Shown here: piece after piece, positions 34,837 to 43,412 of the stretch
How the letters are laid out: each line of letters opens with the position of its first letter
How positions within the stretch are numbered: the stretch's first letter is position 1
Source: Dolichospermum sp. DET69
GTDB lineage: Bacteria > Cyanobacteriota > Cyanobacteriia > Cyanobacteriales > Nostocaceae
Length of the DNA: 64,000 nucleotides
Direction of reading: 5' to 3'
NCBI GenBank assembly: GCA_017355425.1
Contig: CP070233.1
Span: 33,501 to 97,500, forward strand
Translations under genes and position numbers: made by a program
The notes under the pieces: model-generated
What the model was told of the DNA's origin: nothing
The model's input: the letters and a program-made list of their open reading frames with translations, nothing else
The model's database searches: none

Positions 34837-35046
34837 TTGTCTGATAGCGAAGCGTGGCGTAGCCATATCAGGATGTCCAGGATTAAAGGATGAACAGGAT
34901 TAAATTTCTGTTTTTAAATTATCGTCAGGATTCAAGATACAAAATATTTGATTTCTGACTCCTGACTCCTGACTTCTGACTTCTGACTCCTGACAAATTA
35001 TCAATTTTCTACAAATGTTCATTATTATTTAATAAACAATCTCACC
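34837..35046. repeat. Repeat-rich spacer before cpcL
   Basis: It contains a derivative of the 10428 MITE-like repeat (about 34838-34912) followed by tandem CTGACTC/CTGACTT heptamers (about 34955-34995). No gene is seen; a cpcL promoter may lie in the AT-rich last 40 bp. Confidence 0.65.
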
Positions 35047-35796
35047 ATGACTATTCCATTAAAAACTTACGCCCCCTCCAGTCAAAACCAACGAGTTAAA
35101 GGATTTGAAATTCCTGGAGAGGAACAACCCAAACTTTACACTACTGAAGGAACTCCTTCCACAGTAGAAATGAATGAGTTAATTTGGGCTGCTTATCGGC
35201 AGATTTTTAACGAACAACAAATTCTTGTTAGTAACCGTTTATTGACTTTAGAATCTCAGTTAAAACACAAAAGTATTACTGTTAGAGATTTTATTCGCGG
35301 ATTGGTAATGTCTGAAACTTTCCGTTTACGCAACTATGACACAAACAACAATTACCGATTTGTAGAAATGTGTGTACAGCGTGTTCTGGGACGGAAAGTT
35401 TACAATCAACAAGAAACAATTGCTTGGTCAATTATCATAGGTACTAAGGGGTTACAAGGGTTCATTGATGCCCTGCTGAGTAGCGAAGAGTATCAAACCA
35501 GTTTTGGTGATAATACTGTTCCCTATCAACGTCGGCGGATTATTTCTCAGCGTCATCTAGGAGATTTACCTTTTAGCCAATTTCCTCGCTATGATCAATA
35601 CCATCGTCAGCAATTAGAGAAACTGGGATATTTCAAAGCTAAAGCTCCTTTGGTATATTGGTGGAAATGGCAACGAGATCCCTATCCCAAGGTTTATCAA
35701 GTGATTTCATCAGCTACTTGGTTCGCGGGAATTAGCCTGATAGCACTTGGAACTCTTGTGGTGATTCTGTCCTATTACGGTCTGGTTTCTTTGTAA
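35047..35796 (+). CDS. cpcL: Membrane-anchored phycobilisome rod linker CpcL
   Basis: A 249-aa protein: PBS linker domain (about 40-160; NELIWAAYRQIFNEQQILVS, RFVEMCVQRVLGRKVY, LLSSEEYQTSFGDNTVPYQR) and a single hydrophobic helix at the C-terminus (about 222-246, WFAGISLIALGTLVVILSYY). This is the hallmark of CpcL (CpcG2 type), which anchors rods without a core to the thylakoid membrane and photosystem I. It lies 210 bp after pecF on the same strand; no cpcBA genes are in the window. Confidence 0.95.
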   Translation: MTIPLKTYAPSSQNQRVKGFEIPGEEQPKLYTTEGTPSTVEMNELIWAAYRQIFNEQQILVSNRLLTLESQLKHKSITVRDFIRGLVMSETFRLRNYDTNNNYRFVEMCVQRVLGRKVYNQQETIAWSIIIGTKGLQGFIDALLSSEEYQTSFGDNTVPYQRRRIISQRHLGDLPFSQFPRYDQYHRQQLEKLGYFKAKAPLVYWWKWQRDPYPKVYQVISSATWFAGISLIALGTLVVILSYYGLVSL

Positions 35797-36041
35797 TTTC
35801 AAGTTAATTGAGATCAATTTTCATAACAGCCTGAGAATGAATTTTCAGGCTGGATTTGTTTTTTATCAAGAAGATCACGCAATAAAATTACATTTTAGTA
35901 AATATAGCGGTATGCACTTGAATGATATACAGAATCTACCGTAAAAGCCATACAGAAAGAGACTCCTGACTCCTGCTATAGTGAAATTCATTAAAGTATT
36001 TTAGGAGATTTGCGATTCCTACGGATCACTTCGCTATCGCA

Positions 36042-36605
36042 CTAATCACGCTCAATAGGACATATTTTATGATGTCGCTCGTACCAAACTATGAAAAAGT
36101 GATGTTGGACTCTAACTCCCCAAATTCTTCTGCTTGTACCCAATCGTAATCTAAACAGGACTTCAAACTGTGAGATTATTTCAATATCTTGCCAACGTTC
36201 TTGAGCTTCTTCACAGATAGAATTTAGATGTTGGTATTTATTGAGATTTTTTCTATAAGTTGATGCAGCATTATATGTTTGGTTTTCAACTTCTTGCCAT
36301 GAATTATTATCCAAAGCCTGAAAATGAGGTTCTATAATTTTTGAATATTCTTCTTCTTCCCATTTCCTTGGTTCATCCCAACTCCATAGTCCTTCCAAAT
36401 CAGCTTCTGATACACACCATGAAAAATAATGGTTTTTATAATCATCAGCATTAACGCTTCTTGGTATTTTCCTTAAATCAGGTTTTTCTGTAGCCCGAAC
36501 CAACTTATTTGACACTTTAATATTTTGTGCCAATCTAACTTTTTTTTCTTGTTCTTTTAATTTTTTCTCATTTTGTCGCTTAATTCGCTCTTCTTTTTTA
36601 CTCAT
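36042..36605 (-). CDS. Candidate toxin of a Panacea-type pair
   Basis: A 187-aa protein starting MSKKEERIKRQNEKKLKEQE at 36605, whose ATG overlaps the last codons of the upstream Panacea gene by 8 bp. A highly basic N-terminal coiled-coil-like region is followed by a Trp-rich segment and a conserved-looking C-terminus RRIWGVRVQHHFFIVWYERH. I do not recognise the domain. Coupling to a Panacea protein, known as a general antitoxin domain, makes a toxin role likely. Confidence 0.6.
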   Translation of the reverse strand: MSKKEERIKRQNEKKLKEQEKKVRLAQNIKVSNKLVRATEKPDLRKIPRSVNADDYKNHYFSWCVSEADLEGLWSWDEPRKWEEEEYSKIIEPHFQALDNNSWQEVENQTYNAASTYRKNLNKYQHLNSICEEAQERWQDIEIISQFEVLFRLRLGTSRRIWGVRVQHHFFIVWYERHHKICPIERD

Positions 36606-37056
36606 CTGATTCTGGTTCATTCCAAATTCCAGAATGATATTCAAAAATTGCATCTCTAGTTATTTCATTAGTACAGATTGCCATAGCTGGTAAATCACTT
36701 CTTGCATTTATCCAAGGATATTCTTGATGATTAATGTCACTAAGTTGCTGTGCTGTATAATCTCCATAAAAATCTAAGACCTTATCTATATTCTCTTTTT
36801 CGCTATCTGTAAGTGCATTGCTATTCCCTTCAGTAAAAGATTCCTTATTGACTTTAAACTTACCTTTATGAAGGTTATACAAATCTCGAACTACTGCTCC
36901 GTTAGCCCAAGCCTCAATTCTTTCTTCAAACAACTCAGATTCATTCCAAACTAAATTCCATGCTTGACTATAATAAACAAGCTTTTGAAGTTTCATTGAT
37001 GTAATTTCACCCTTTCTTTCAAGGATATAACGAGCAACATCAAATACTGTAGCCAT
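36598..37056 (-). CDS. Panacea-domain antitoxin (DUF4065/SocA-like)
   Basis: A 152-aa protein with the Panacea/SocA pattern: VFDVARYILERKGEITSMKL, QKLVYYSQAWNLVW, FEERIEAWANGAVVRDLYNLHKGKF. This domain neutralises many unrelated toxins in PanAT systems. It precedes and overlaps its presumed toxin by 8 bp. Free-standing and not part of a recognisable phage. Confidence 0.85.
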   Translation of the reverse strand: MATVFDVARYILERKGEITSMKLQKLVYYSQAWNLVWNESELFEERIEAWANGAVVRDLYNLHKGKFKVNKESFTEGNSNALTDSEKENIDKVLDFYGDYTAQQLSDINHQEYPWINARSDLPAMAICTNEITRDAIFEYHSGIWNEPESDE

Positions 37057-37222
37057 ATTAGTTCCTCAAATAAACTACTATTATCGTTGATAATAAAATT
37101 AAATTTCGACTTTATATAAGCTCTATACAAGTCATGTTAAAGTGTACCACTTGGACAGGTCTATTATAACTGTGCATCATAATATCATCTCTTGGTACAA
37201 AGATACCATTAATCACTAATAT

Positions 37223-39907
37223 ATGTCAAGCCCCATTGGTCGCATGATTTTTATAACAATTCCCTATCAAAGTTATCCTAGCCCCAAACCCCTCTCTATG
37301 CTCAATCCATTCGGTATTTTCATTGGATTATTTATTATTGTTATTTTCACAACTTACTATCTATTACAACGACAAATAACTCAACGAAAACGAGCAGAAA
37401 AGATTCTCCGACAGCAAACAGAAAGAGAACGTCTAGTTAGTCAAATAGCTCACCACATTCGCAAATCCCTGAATTTAGATGAAGTGCTAGTGACCACAGT
37501 AGCAGAGGTAAAACAGTTTCTCCAAGCTGACAGAGTGCTAATTTATCAGATTTCGGAAGATGGTACTGGTTGTGCAATAACGGAAACTGTATCAGAAAAT
37601 TATCCTTGTATTCTTGGAGAAACATTTCCAGAGGAAGTATTTCCCAGAGAGTATCATCATGCTTATACTCAAGGAAAAATTCGCGCTGTTACCAATATAG
37701 ATCAAAGTGATGTAGAATCTTGTTTAGCAGATTTTGTAAAACAGTTTGGTGTAAAAGCTAAATTAGTAGTCCCAATATTACAAGAATTGCGAGATATTCC
37801 CACTAATTCTCAACCTTATCTTTGGGGTTTGTTGATTGCTCATCAATGTAGTGATATTCGTGAATGGCAACCTTGGGAAGTTGAATTAATGGTACAATTA
37901 GCCAATCAAGTTGCGATCGCTATTCAACAATCAGAATTTTACGAACAACTACAACAACTGAATATTGAACTAGAAAACCGAGTCCAACAACGCACAGAAG
38001 AACTAGCTCAAACTAACATTTCCTTACGAGCAGAAATTATCGAACGTCAACGCACCGAAGCCGCACTTCGTCACACAAATCAAACTCTTGAATCTTTGAT
38101 TGCTGCTTCACCCCGGGCTATTTTTACCGTAGATTTAGATAACAATATTAAAATTTGGAATCCTGCGGCCGCAAGAATGTTTGGTTGGACAGAAACAGAA
38201 ATTTTAGATCAACCTAACCCCATCATTTCCATAGAATTAGAAGAATATCAAAAAATTAGAGAAAGCATCATTCAAGGTATCACTCTTCCCCGTTTAGAAG
38301 TCCGTCAACCCAAAAAAGACGGTACATTGATAGATATTGTTTTTTCTGCTGCTCCTCTCCGCAACAGCAATGGAGCAATTAATGGTATAGTCGCAGTAGT
38401 TGCAGATATCACAGAACAAAAACGTCAAGCTGAACAAGTGCGGTTACTTCAATCTGTGGTTGTTAATACTAATGATGCTGTTTTAATTACAGAATTTGAA
38501 CCCATAGATGAACCTGGACCACGCATTTTATATATCAATCAAGCCTTTACACGCATGACTGGTTATAGTTCCGAAGATGTGTTAGGTAAAACTCCCCGTA
38601 TTCTCCAAGGTCCAAAAACAGATCGGGTTGCTTTAGATCAAGTAAGAAATGCTCTTTCTCGTTGGGAAACTGTTACAGTTGAAGTTATTAATTATCGCAA
38701 AGATGGTTCAGAATTTTGGGTAGAATTTAGTGTAGTTCCTGTGGCTGATAAAACAGGATACTATACTCATTGGATAGCAGTACAAAGAGATATTACAGAA
38801 CGCAAAAGAATTGAACAAGCATTACAGCGGAGTGAAGAAAGATTCCGTTCACTGATTGAAAATGCCTTAGATGTTATCACTATTTTAGATACAGAAGGGA
38901 CGATTCAATATATTAGTCCATCTGTAGAAAAAGTTTTAGGTTATCAATCTGCTAATTTGATTGATCATAATTTTTTCGCCCTGATTCATCCTGATGATTT
39001 TATCACTACTTGTTATCACATTACCAATGCAATTAAAAATCCTGATGTTGCTTTACCAGTTGAATTTCGTTATTGTCATCAGGATGGAAATTGGCGAACT
39101 CTAGAAGCTATTAGTCAGAGATTTGTTGACAATTCAGAACTAACACAAATATTTGTTAATTGTCGTGATATTACCGAACGGAAAAGATTAGAAGAAGTGC
39201 GGTTAGCATTGGAAAAAGAAAAAGAATTAAGCACCATGAAAATTCGTTTTTTCTCCATGGCATCCCATGAATTTCGGACACCATTAAGTGTGGCTTTAGC
39301 TGCTGCCCAATTATTAGAAAATTCTCCTTATGCTTGGCAAGATGACCAAAAAAGGATTCGCAATTTACACCGCATTCAAGATTCTGTAAAAAATATGGTG
39401 CAATTATTAGATGATATTTTAACTATTAATCGAGCAGAAACAGGTAATTTAGAATTTAATCCTACACAGCTAGATTTAGAAAAGTTTTGTCGTCAATTTA
39501 TTGAAGAAATTAGAATTAGTGATGGTTCTGGACATATAATTAATTTTGTTTGTCAAGGGAACAAAAAACAAGCATATTTAGATGAAAGGTTATTACGTTC
39601 AATATTAGGAAATCTTCTATCAAATGCAATTAAATATTCTCCAGAAAACATTCAAGTTGAATTTTATCTTATTTTTAAAGACAGGGAAGTGATAATTAAA
39701 ATTTGTGATCAAGGAATTGGCATTTCTATAAATGATCAAAATCAATTATTTCAACCATTTCATCGGGGTAAAAATGTCCGCAATATTCCGGGTACAGGTT
39801 TAGGTTTAATGGTTGTGAAAAAATGTGTAGATTTGCATGAAGGCAGTTTAAATATTATGAGTGAATCCAATCATGGTACAACTGTCACTGTTACATTGCC
39901 TTTGTAA
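37223..39907 (+). CDS. Sensor histidine kinase with GAF and PAS domains
   Basis: An 894-aa kinase: an N-terminal transmembrane helix (about 28-48), a GAF domain (about 85-235), a coiled coil, three PAS domains (about 285-400, 405-530, 535-660), then HisKA with phosphorylation site in MASHEFRTPLS and HATPase with NLLSNAIKYSP, DQGIGIS and GTGLGLMVVKK. The GAF keeps a Cys (Cys167) at the position of the cyanobacteriochrome bilin Cys but with Leu in place of the next His. No response regulator is adjacent. Input signal unknown. Confidence 0.9.
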   Translation: MSSPIGRMIFITIPYQSYPSPKPLSMLNPFGIFIGLFIIVIFTTYYLLQRQITQRKRAEKILRQQTERERLVSQIAHHIRKSLNLDEVLVTTVAEVKQFLQADRVLIYQISEDGTGCAITETVSENYPCILGETFPEEVFPREYHHAYTQGKIRAVTNIDQSDVESCLADFVKQFGVKAKLVVPILQELRDIPTNSQPYLWGLLIAHQCSDIREWQPWEVELMVQLANQVAIAIQQSEFYEQLQQLNIELENRVQQRTEELAQTNISLRAEIIERQRTEAALRHTNQTLESLIAASPRAIFTVDLDNNIKIWNPAAARMFGWTETEILDQPNPIISIELEEYQKIRESIIQGITLPRLEVRQPKKDGTLIDIVFSAAPLRNSNGAINGIVAVVADITEQKRQAEQVRLLQSVVVNTNDAVLITEFEPIDEPGPRILYINQAFTRMTGYSSEDVLGKTPRILQGPKTDRVALDQVRNALSRWETVTVEVINYRKDGSEFWVEFSVVPVADKTGYYTHWIAVQRDITERKRIEQALQRSEERFRSLIENALDVITILDTEGTIQYISPSVEKVLGYQSANLIDHNFFALIHPDDFITTCYHITNAIKNPDVALPVEFRYCHQDGNWRTLEAISQRFVDNSELTQIFVNCRDITERKRLEEVRLALEKEKELSTMKIRFFSMASHEFRTPLSVALAAAQLLENSPYAWQDDQKRIRNLHRIQDSVKNMVQLLDDILTINRAETGNLEFNPTQLDLEKFCRQFIEEIRISDGSGHIINFVCQGNKKQAYLDERLLRSILGNLLSNAIKYSPENIQVEFYLIFKDREVIIKICDQGIGISINDQNQLFQPFHRGKNVRNIPGTGLGLMVVKKCVDLHEGSLNIMSESNHGTTVTVTLPL

Positions 39908-39908
39908 G

Positions 39909-40337
39909 TCAAAAATTCATTGCCCGAATTATCACGCCAATAAAACTAACTAAGCCAATTACAAGCAAAGCCACGCCGATAATTTCCGCGCTGTGAGAGG
40001 TTTCGTAGGTATAGCGATTATTTTGAATTTGTTTAAGTAACTGACGGTGTTCTCTCAACCCTAAAACCATTCCCAACATTCCCGTAACAATAAAAGACAA
40101 CCCCACAATTACCGAAAATCTTACTGGGTTCAGGTGATGACTAATGCGAGTATTTTCAATCGCTCTCACAATGGTGGGAATACCAAAACCAAAACCAATT
40201 AACGATAAACAGGTGCGTATCCACGCCATTAATGTGCGGTCTGCTGCTGCTCGACTGCGGTATTTAGCTAGTTCTGTCCGATCTGCGGCTAAATCATTGG
40301 TAGAAGGTTGTTCAGGTGTTTCTGGGTTTCTGGTCAT
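39909..40337 (-). CDS. DUF202 membrane protein
   Basis: A 142-aa protein of the YidH/DUF202 family: ELAKYRSRAAADRTLMAWIR, TCLSLIGFGFGIPTIV (TM1), FSVIVGLSFIVTGMLGMVLG (TM2) and GVALLVIGLVSFIGVIIRAM (TM3). Function unknown. It is convergent with the kinase gene, whose stop is 2 bp away. Confidence 0.88.
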   Translation of the reverse strand: MTRNPETPEQPSTNDLAADRTELAKYRSRAAADRTLMAWIRTCLSLIGFGFGIPTIVRAIENTRISHHLNPVRFSVIVGLSFIVTGMLGMVLGLREHRQLLKQIQNNRYTYETSHSAEIIGVALLVIGLVSFIGVIIRAMNF

Positions 40338-40751
40338 GAGAATCGCACCGATAAAGTTATTTGAAAAATTTTTAGCGAATATAATATTGCTTCGCTCCCG
40401 TAAGGGATACGCTACTACACAAGCAAAGTCCCCCTGCGTGGACTAACCGAAAATTAAGGTTTTCAAACCCACGCAGGTGGGTTTCGTCTGTGTAGCCGTG
40501 ACTTCCAGTCGCCGGGACTAGTAAGAAACATCCTATTTCTAATCGCCAGGTATTTCTATATTTTCATTTTCACCAAATACCAAATACCAAATATTCAAAT
40601 TTTAGAGATAGAATCTTAAATAGAATGTAGATAAAGATTAGCCTACGTTTGATAAATTCTCAATTAAAAAAATCCTCCTATAGATAGAAGCTAAAAAGAG
40701 AAAAAAATAACAATCAATCAGTAGTTAATTATTTTCACAGGATTAAAAATT
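40338..40751. repeat. Gap with dispersed palindromic repeat
   Basis: At about 40385-40525 lies a long imperfect palindrome (CTACACAAGCAAAGTCC, CTGCGTGGACT, CCCACGCAGGTGGG, TGTGTAGCCGTGACTTCCAG), related to 17905-18025. The rest is AT-rich and should carry the promoter of the kaiC-like operon. No gene is seen. Confidence 0.7.
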
Positions 40752-42458
40752 ATGATTCAAGAAAAGATAAATAAAATCAGTAAGAAACAATCTATACCTA
40801 AGTGTCCAACTGGCATACAAGGCTTAGATGAAATTACAGATGGCGGACTACCATTAGGTCGTCCCACGTTGATTTGTGGTGGTACTGGTTGCGGTAAAAC
40901 CTTAATGGGGATGGAGTTTTTATTCCGAGGAGCTACCGACTATGGAGAACCAGGAGTATTTATTTGTTTTGAAGAAAATGCAGAAGAACTAGTCCAAAAT
41001 GTTACTTCTTTCGGGTGGAATTTACAACAATTGATAGAGGAAAAAAAATTAGCTATTGACCACATCTACATTGATCCAAAACAAATTCAAGAAGCAGGTG
41101 ATTATAATTTAGAAGGGTTATTTATTCGCATTGCTCTACTTGTAGATACAATTGGAGCTAAAAGAATCGTATTAGATACTATCGAAGTATTATTTGCTGG
41201 TTTAAGTAATGTGTCTATCGTTCGCGCTGAATTACACCGTTTATTTCACTGGCTTAAACAAAAAGGCTTAACAGCAATTATTACTGGAGAACGGGGAGAT
41301 AATACTCTCACACGCCAAGGTTTAGAAGAATACGTTTCTGACTGCGTAATTAAACTAGATCAACGAACTAATGAAGAATTAGCAATCAGAAGACTGCAAA
41401 TTATTAAATATCGAGGTTCTCAACATGGTTCTAACGAATATCCCTTCTTAATTACTGAAGATGGCATTTCTGTTTTACCCATTACTTCTGTTGGTTTAGA
41501 TCATGCAGTCTCAACAGAGCATATTTCCTCTGGTATCCCTCGCTTAGATACCATGCTGGCAGGGCAAGGATACTTCCGGGGTAGCAGCATTCTGATTACA
41601 GGTACAGCGGGAACTGGTAAAAGTTCATTTGCTTGCCATTTTGCTGCGGAAATTTGCCGTCAAGGAGAACGGTGTTTATATCTAGCATCAGAAGAAGCGC
41701 CGCAACAAATTATCAGAAATATGCGCTCAATTGGCTTAGATTTAGCGCCTTATGTACAACAGGGTTTGCTCAATCTTCAGTCAGTGCGTCCTACGGCTTA
41801 TGGCTTAGAAATGCACCTAGTCAATCTACATCACCTTCTAAAGGAATTTAAACCCTCTACGGTGATTATTGATGCCATGAGCAACCTGGTTTTCAGCGGT
41901 ACTTTGAATCAAACTCATCTTTTCTTTATTCGACTGATTGATTTGCTTAAATCATCACAGATTACAATGTTGCTTACCAATCTGATTCCTGGTAGCGGTC
42001 CATTTGAGCAGACACAAATAGGAGTTTCTTCTCTTATGGATACTTGGATCGAACTCCGTATTCAAGACAGCAACGGGGAACGTAACCGACTTTTATATGT
42101 TCTCAAATCTCGTGGTATGCAACACTCTAACCAAGTCCGGGAATTTTTATTAACTAAAAAAGGCATTGAACTATTAGATGTCTATTTAGGACGGGGAGAT
42201 GTTTTAACTGGTAGTGCTAGAATTATTCAAGAAGCACAAGAAAAATTAGCAGTTAGTCAACGCCAATTATTAATAGATCAAAAGAGACGCGAATTAGAAC
42301 GGAAAGAAATGGCAGTTTCCTCACAAATTTCTTCACTACAGGCAGAATTAGCGGTAGGAAAAGAGGAAATTCGCATTCTTACCGAACAAGAATCTTTATT
42401 TCAAAGCAATTTAAAACAAGGTAGTCAAATCCTCTCTCAATCACGAAAAGCAGATTAG
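40752..42458 (+). CDS. KaiC-like double-domain ATPase
   Basis: A 568-aa KaiC homologue with two RecA-type domains: CI Walker A GGTGCGKT (43-50) and Glu74-Glu75; CII Walker A GTAGTGKS (284-291) and Glu314-Glu315. The autophosphorylation pair of KaiC (Ser431-Thr432) aligns with Ser426-Ser427 (GVSSLMDTWIEL). A C-terminal coiled coil (about 488-560) replaces the A-loop and KaiA-binding tail of clock KaiC. It heads an operon with two kaiB-like genes, a kinase and two regulators. It is thus a KaiC paralogue likely switching a two-component output; circadian function is not shown. Confidence 0.92.
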   Translation: MIQEKINKISKKQSIPKCPTGIQGLDEITDGGLPLGRPTLICGGTGCGKTLMGMEFLFRGATDYGEPGVFICFEENAEELVQNVTSFGWNLQQLIEEKKLAIDHIYIDPKQIQEAGDYNLEGLFIRIALLVDTIGAKRIVLDTIEVLFAGLSNVSIVRAELHRLFHWLKQKGLTAIITGERGDNTLTRQGLEEYVSDCVIKLDQRTNEELAIRRLQIIKYRGSQHGSNEYPFLITEDGISVLPITSVGLDHAVSTEHISSGIPRLDTMLAGQGYFRGSSILITGTAGTGKSSFACHFAAEICRQGERCLYLASEEAPQQIIRNMRSIGLDLAPYVQQGLLNLQSVRPTAYGLEMHLVNLHHLLKEFKPSTVIIDAMSNLVFSGTLNQTHLFFIRLIDLLKSSQITMLLTNLIPGSGPFEQTQIGVSSLMDTWIELRIQDSNGERNRLLYVLKSRGMQHSNQVREFLLTKKGIELLDVYLGRGDVLTGSARIIQEAQEKLAVSQRQLLIDQKRRELERKEMAVSSQISSLQAELAVGKEEIRILTEQESLFQSNLKQGSQILSQSRKAD

Positions 42459-42558
42459 CACGGTCAAGGAGTCAGCACTTCGACTATGGCTACGCCACGC
42501 AGGCTATCGCTCAGTGACCAGTCGGGAAGAAGAAAAAAGAAAGAAGAAGAAAATTATC

Positions 42559-42604
42559 AATTACCAATTACCAATTACCAATTCCCTGTTCCCTGTTCCC
42601 AATT
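42559..42604. repeat. Heptamer tandem repeats upstream of kaiB-like gene
   Basis: Repeats of CAATTAC (about four copies) are followed by two copies of CCCTGTT. These heptamers lie between the kaiC-like and the first kaiB-like gene. Related heptamers (GGGAATA, GGAAATT) lie at 45957-46008 before the first receiver gene. Confidence 0.85.
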
Positions 42605-42634
42605 AGTTAGTTATAAACTCTAGGAAATTATGTC

Positions 42635-42943
42635 ATGGAAGAATTAAGTGCATTAGAAGAATCAATGATCTGGAAATTAAAGCTTTATGTTGCTGGACAA
42701 ACACCCAAATCAATAGCAGCGTTTAGCAACTTGACAAAAATATGTGAACAAAACCTGTACGGAAAATATCAAATTGAAGTAATAGATTTACTTGTATACC
42801 CTCACCTAGCAAAAGAAAATCAAATCTTTGCTATTCCTACTGTAATCAGACAGTTACCTCCTCCTATCAGGAAAATAATTGGGGATCTATCAAACAAAGA
42901 AAAAGTATTAGTGGGATTAGAAATTCAACCGATTAAATCTTAA
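42635..42943 (+). CDS. KaiB-like protein 1
   Basis: A 102-aa KaiB-fold protein: [40 protein letters not shown] and [20 protein letters not shown] match KaiB through its thioredoxin-like domain, including the [12 protein letters not shown] end. A 10-residue N-terminal extension is acidic. It should bind the KaiC-like partner encoded just upstream, by analogy with the clock. It is followed by a second kaiB-like gene after 21 bp. Confidence 0.93.
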   Translation: MEELSALEESMIWKLKLYVAGQTPKSIAAFSNLTKICEQNLYGKYQIEVIDLLVYPHLAKENQIFAIPTVIRQLPPPIRKIIGDLSNKEKVLVGLEIQPIKS

Positions 42944-42964
42944 ATAAGATTGAGGGGAAAATAG

Positions 42965-43333
42965 ATGAATAATCAAGATCAACAAGATACTCCAGAAGAT
43001 GTAAGTGCTGAATTTAAAAAGCTAACAACAGAAAGCGAAAATCCAGTTTATAGTTTACGACTTTACGTGGCTGGTGCTAATTTACATTCACTCAATGCTT
43101 TGAAAAATATTAAGCAGATATGTGAACAATATTTAGCTGGACAGTATAGCCTGGAAGTCATTGATATTTATCAACAACCAGGGTTAGTTGTTGTCGAAAA
43201 TTTACTGGCTATTCCTACATTAGTAAAAGAACTGCCTCTCCCTATTAAAAAAGTGATTGGTGATTTATCAAATACGCCAAAAGTGCTTTTAGGTTTAAGT
43301 ATTGTAGCGCAGGAAGATAAAACAACCACCTAA
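42965..43333 (+). CDS. KaiB-like protein 2
   Basis: A 122-aa KaiB paralogue: YSLRLYVAGANLHSLNALKN, LEVIDIYQQPGLVVVENLLA, PLPIKKVIGDLSNTPKVLLG. Longer N-terminal acidic extension (about 28 residues) and a charged C-terminal tail. The two KaiB-like proteins differ enough to have separate partners. It is transcribed in the same direction as the kaiC-like and kinase genes. Confidence 0.92.
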   Translation: MNNQDQQDTPEDVSAEFKKLTTESENPVYSLRLYVAGANLHSLNALKNIKQICEQYLAGQYSLEVIDIYQQPGLVVVENLLAIPTLVKELPLPIKKVIGDLSNTPKVLLGLSIVAQEDKTTT

Positions 43334-43412
43334 ATTTTTTATTTGTTGATGAAAATGTAAATCAATATTATTTAATTCCCCTACTCCCCTGCTATATTCC
43401 GAGGAGAAGAAC

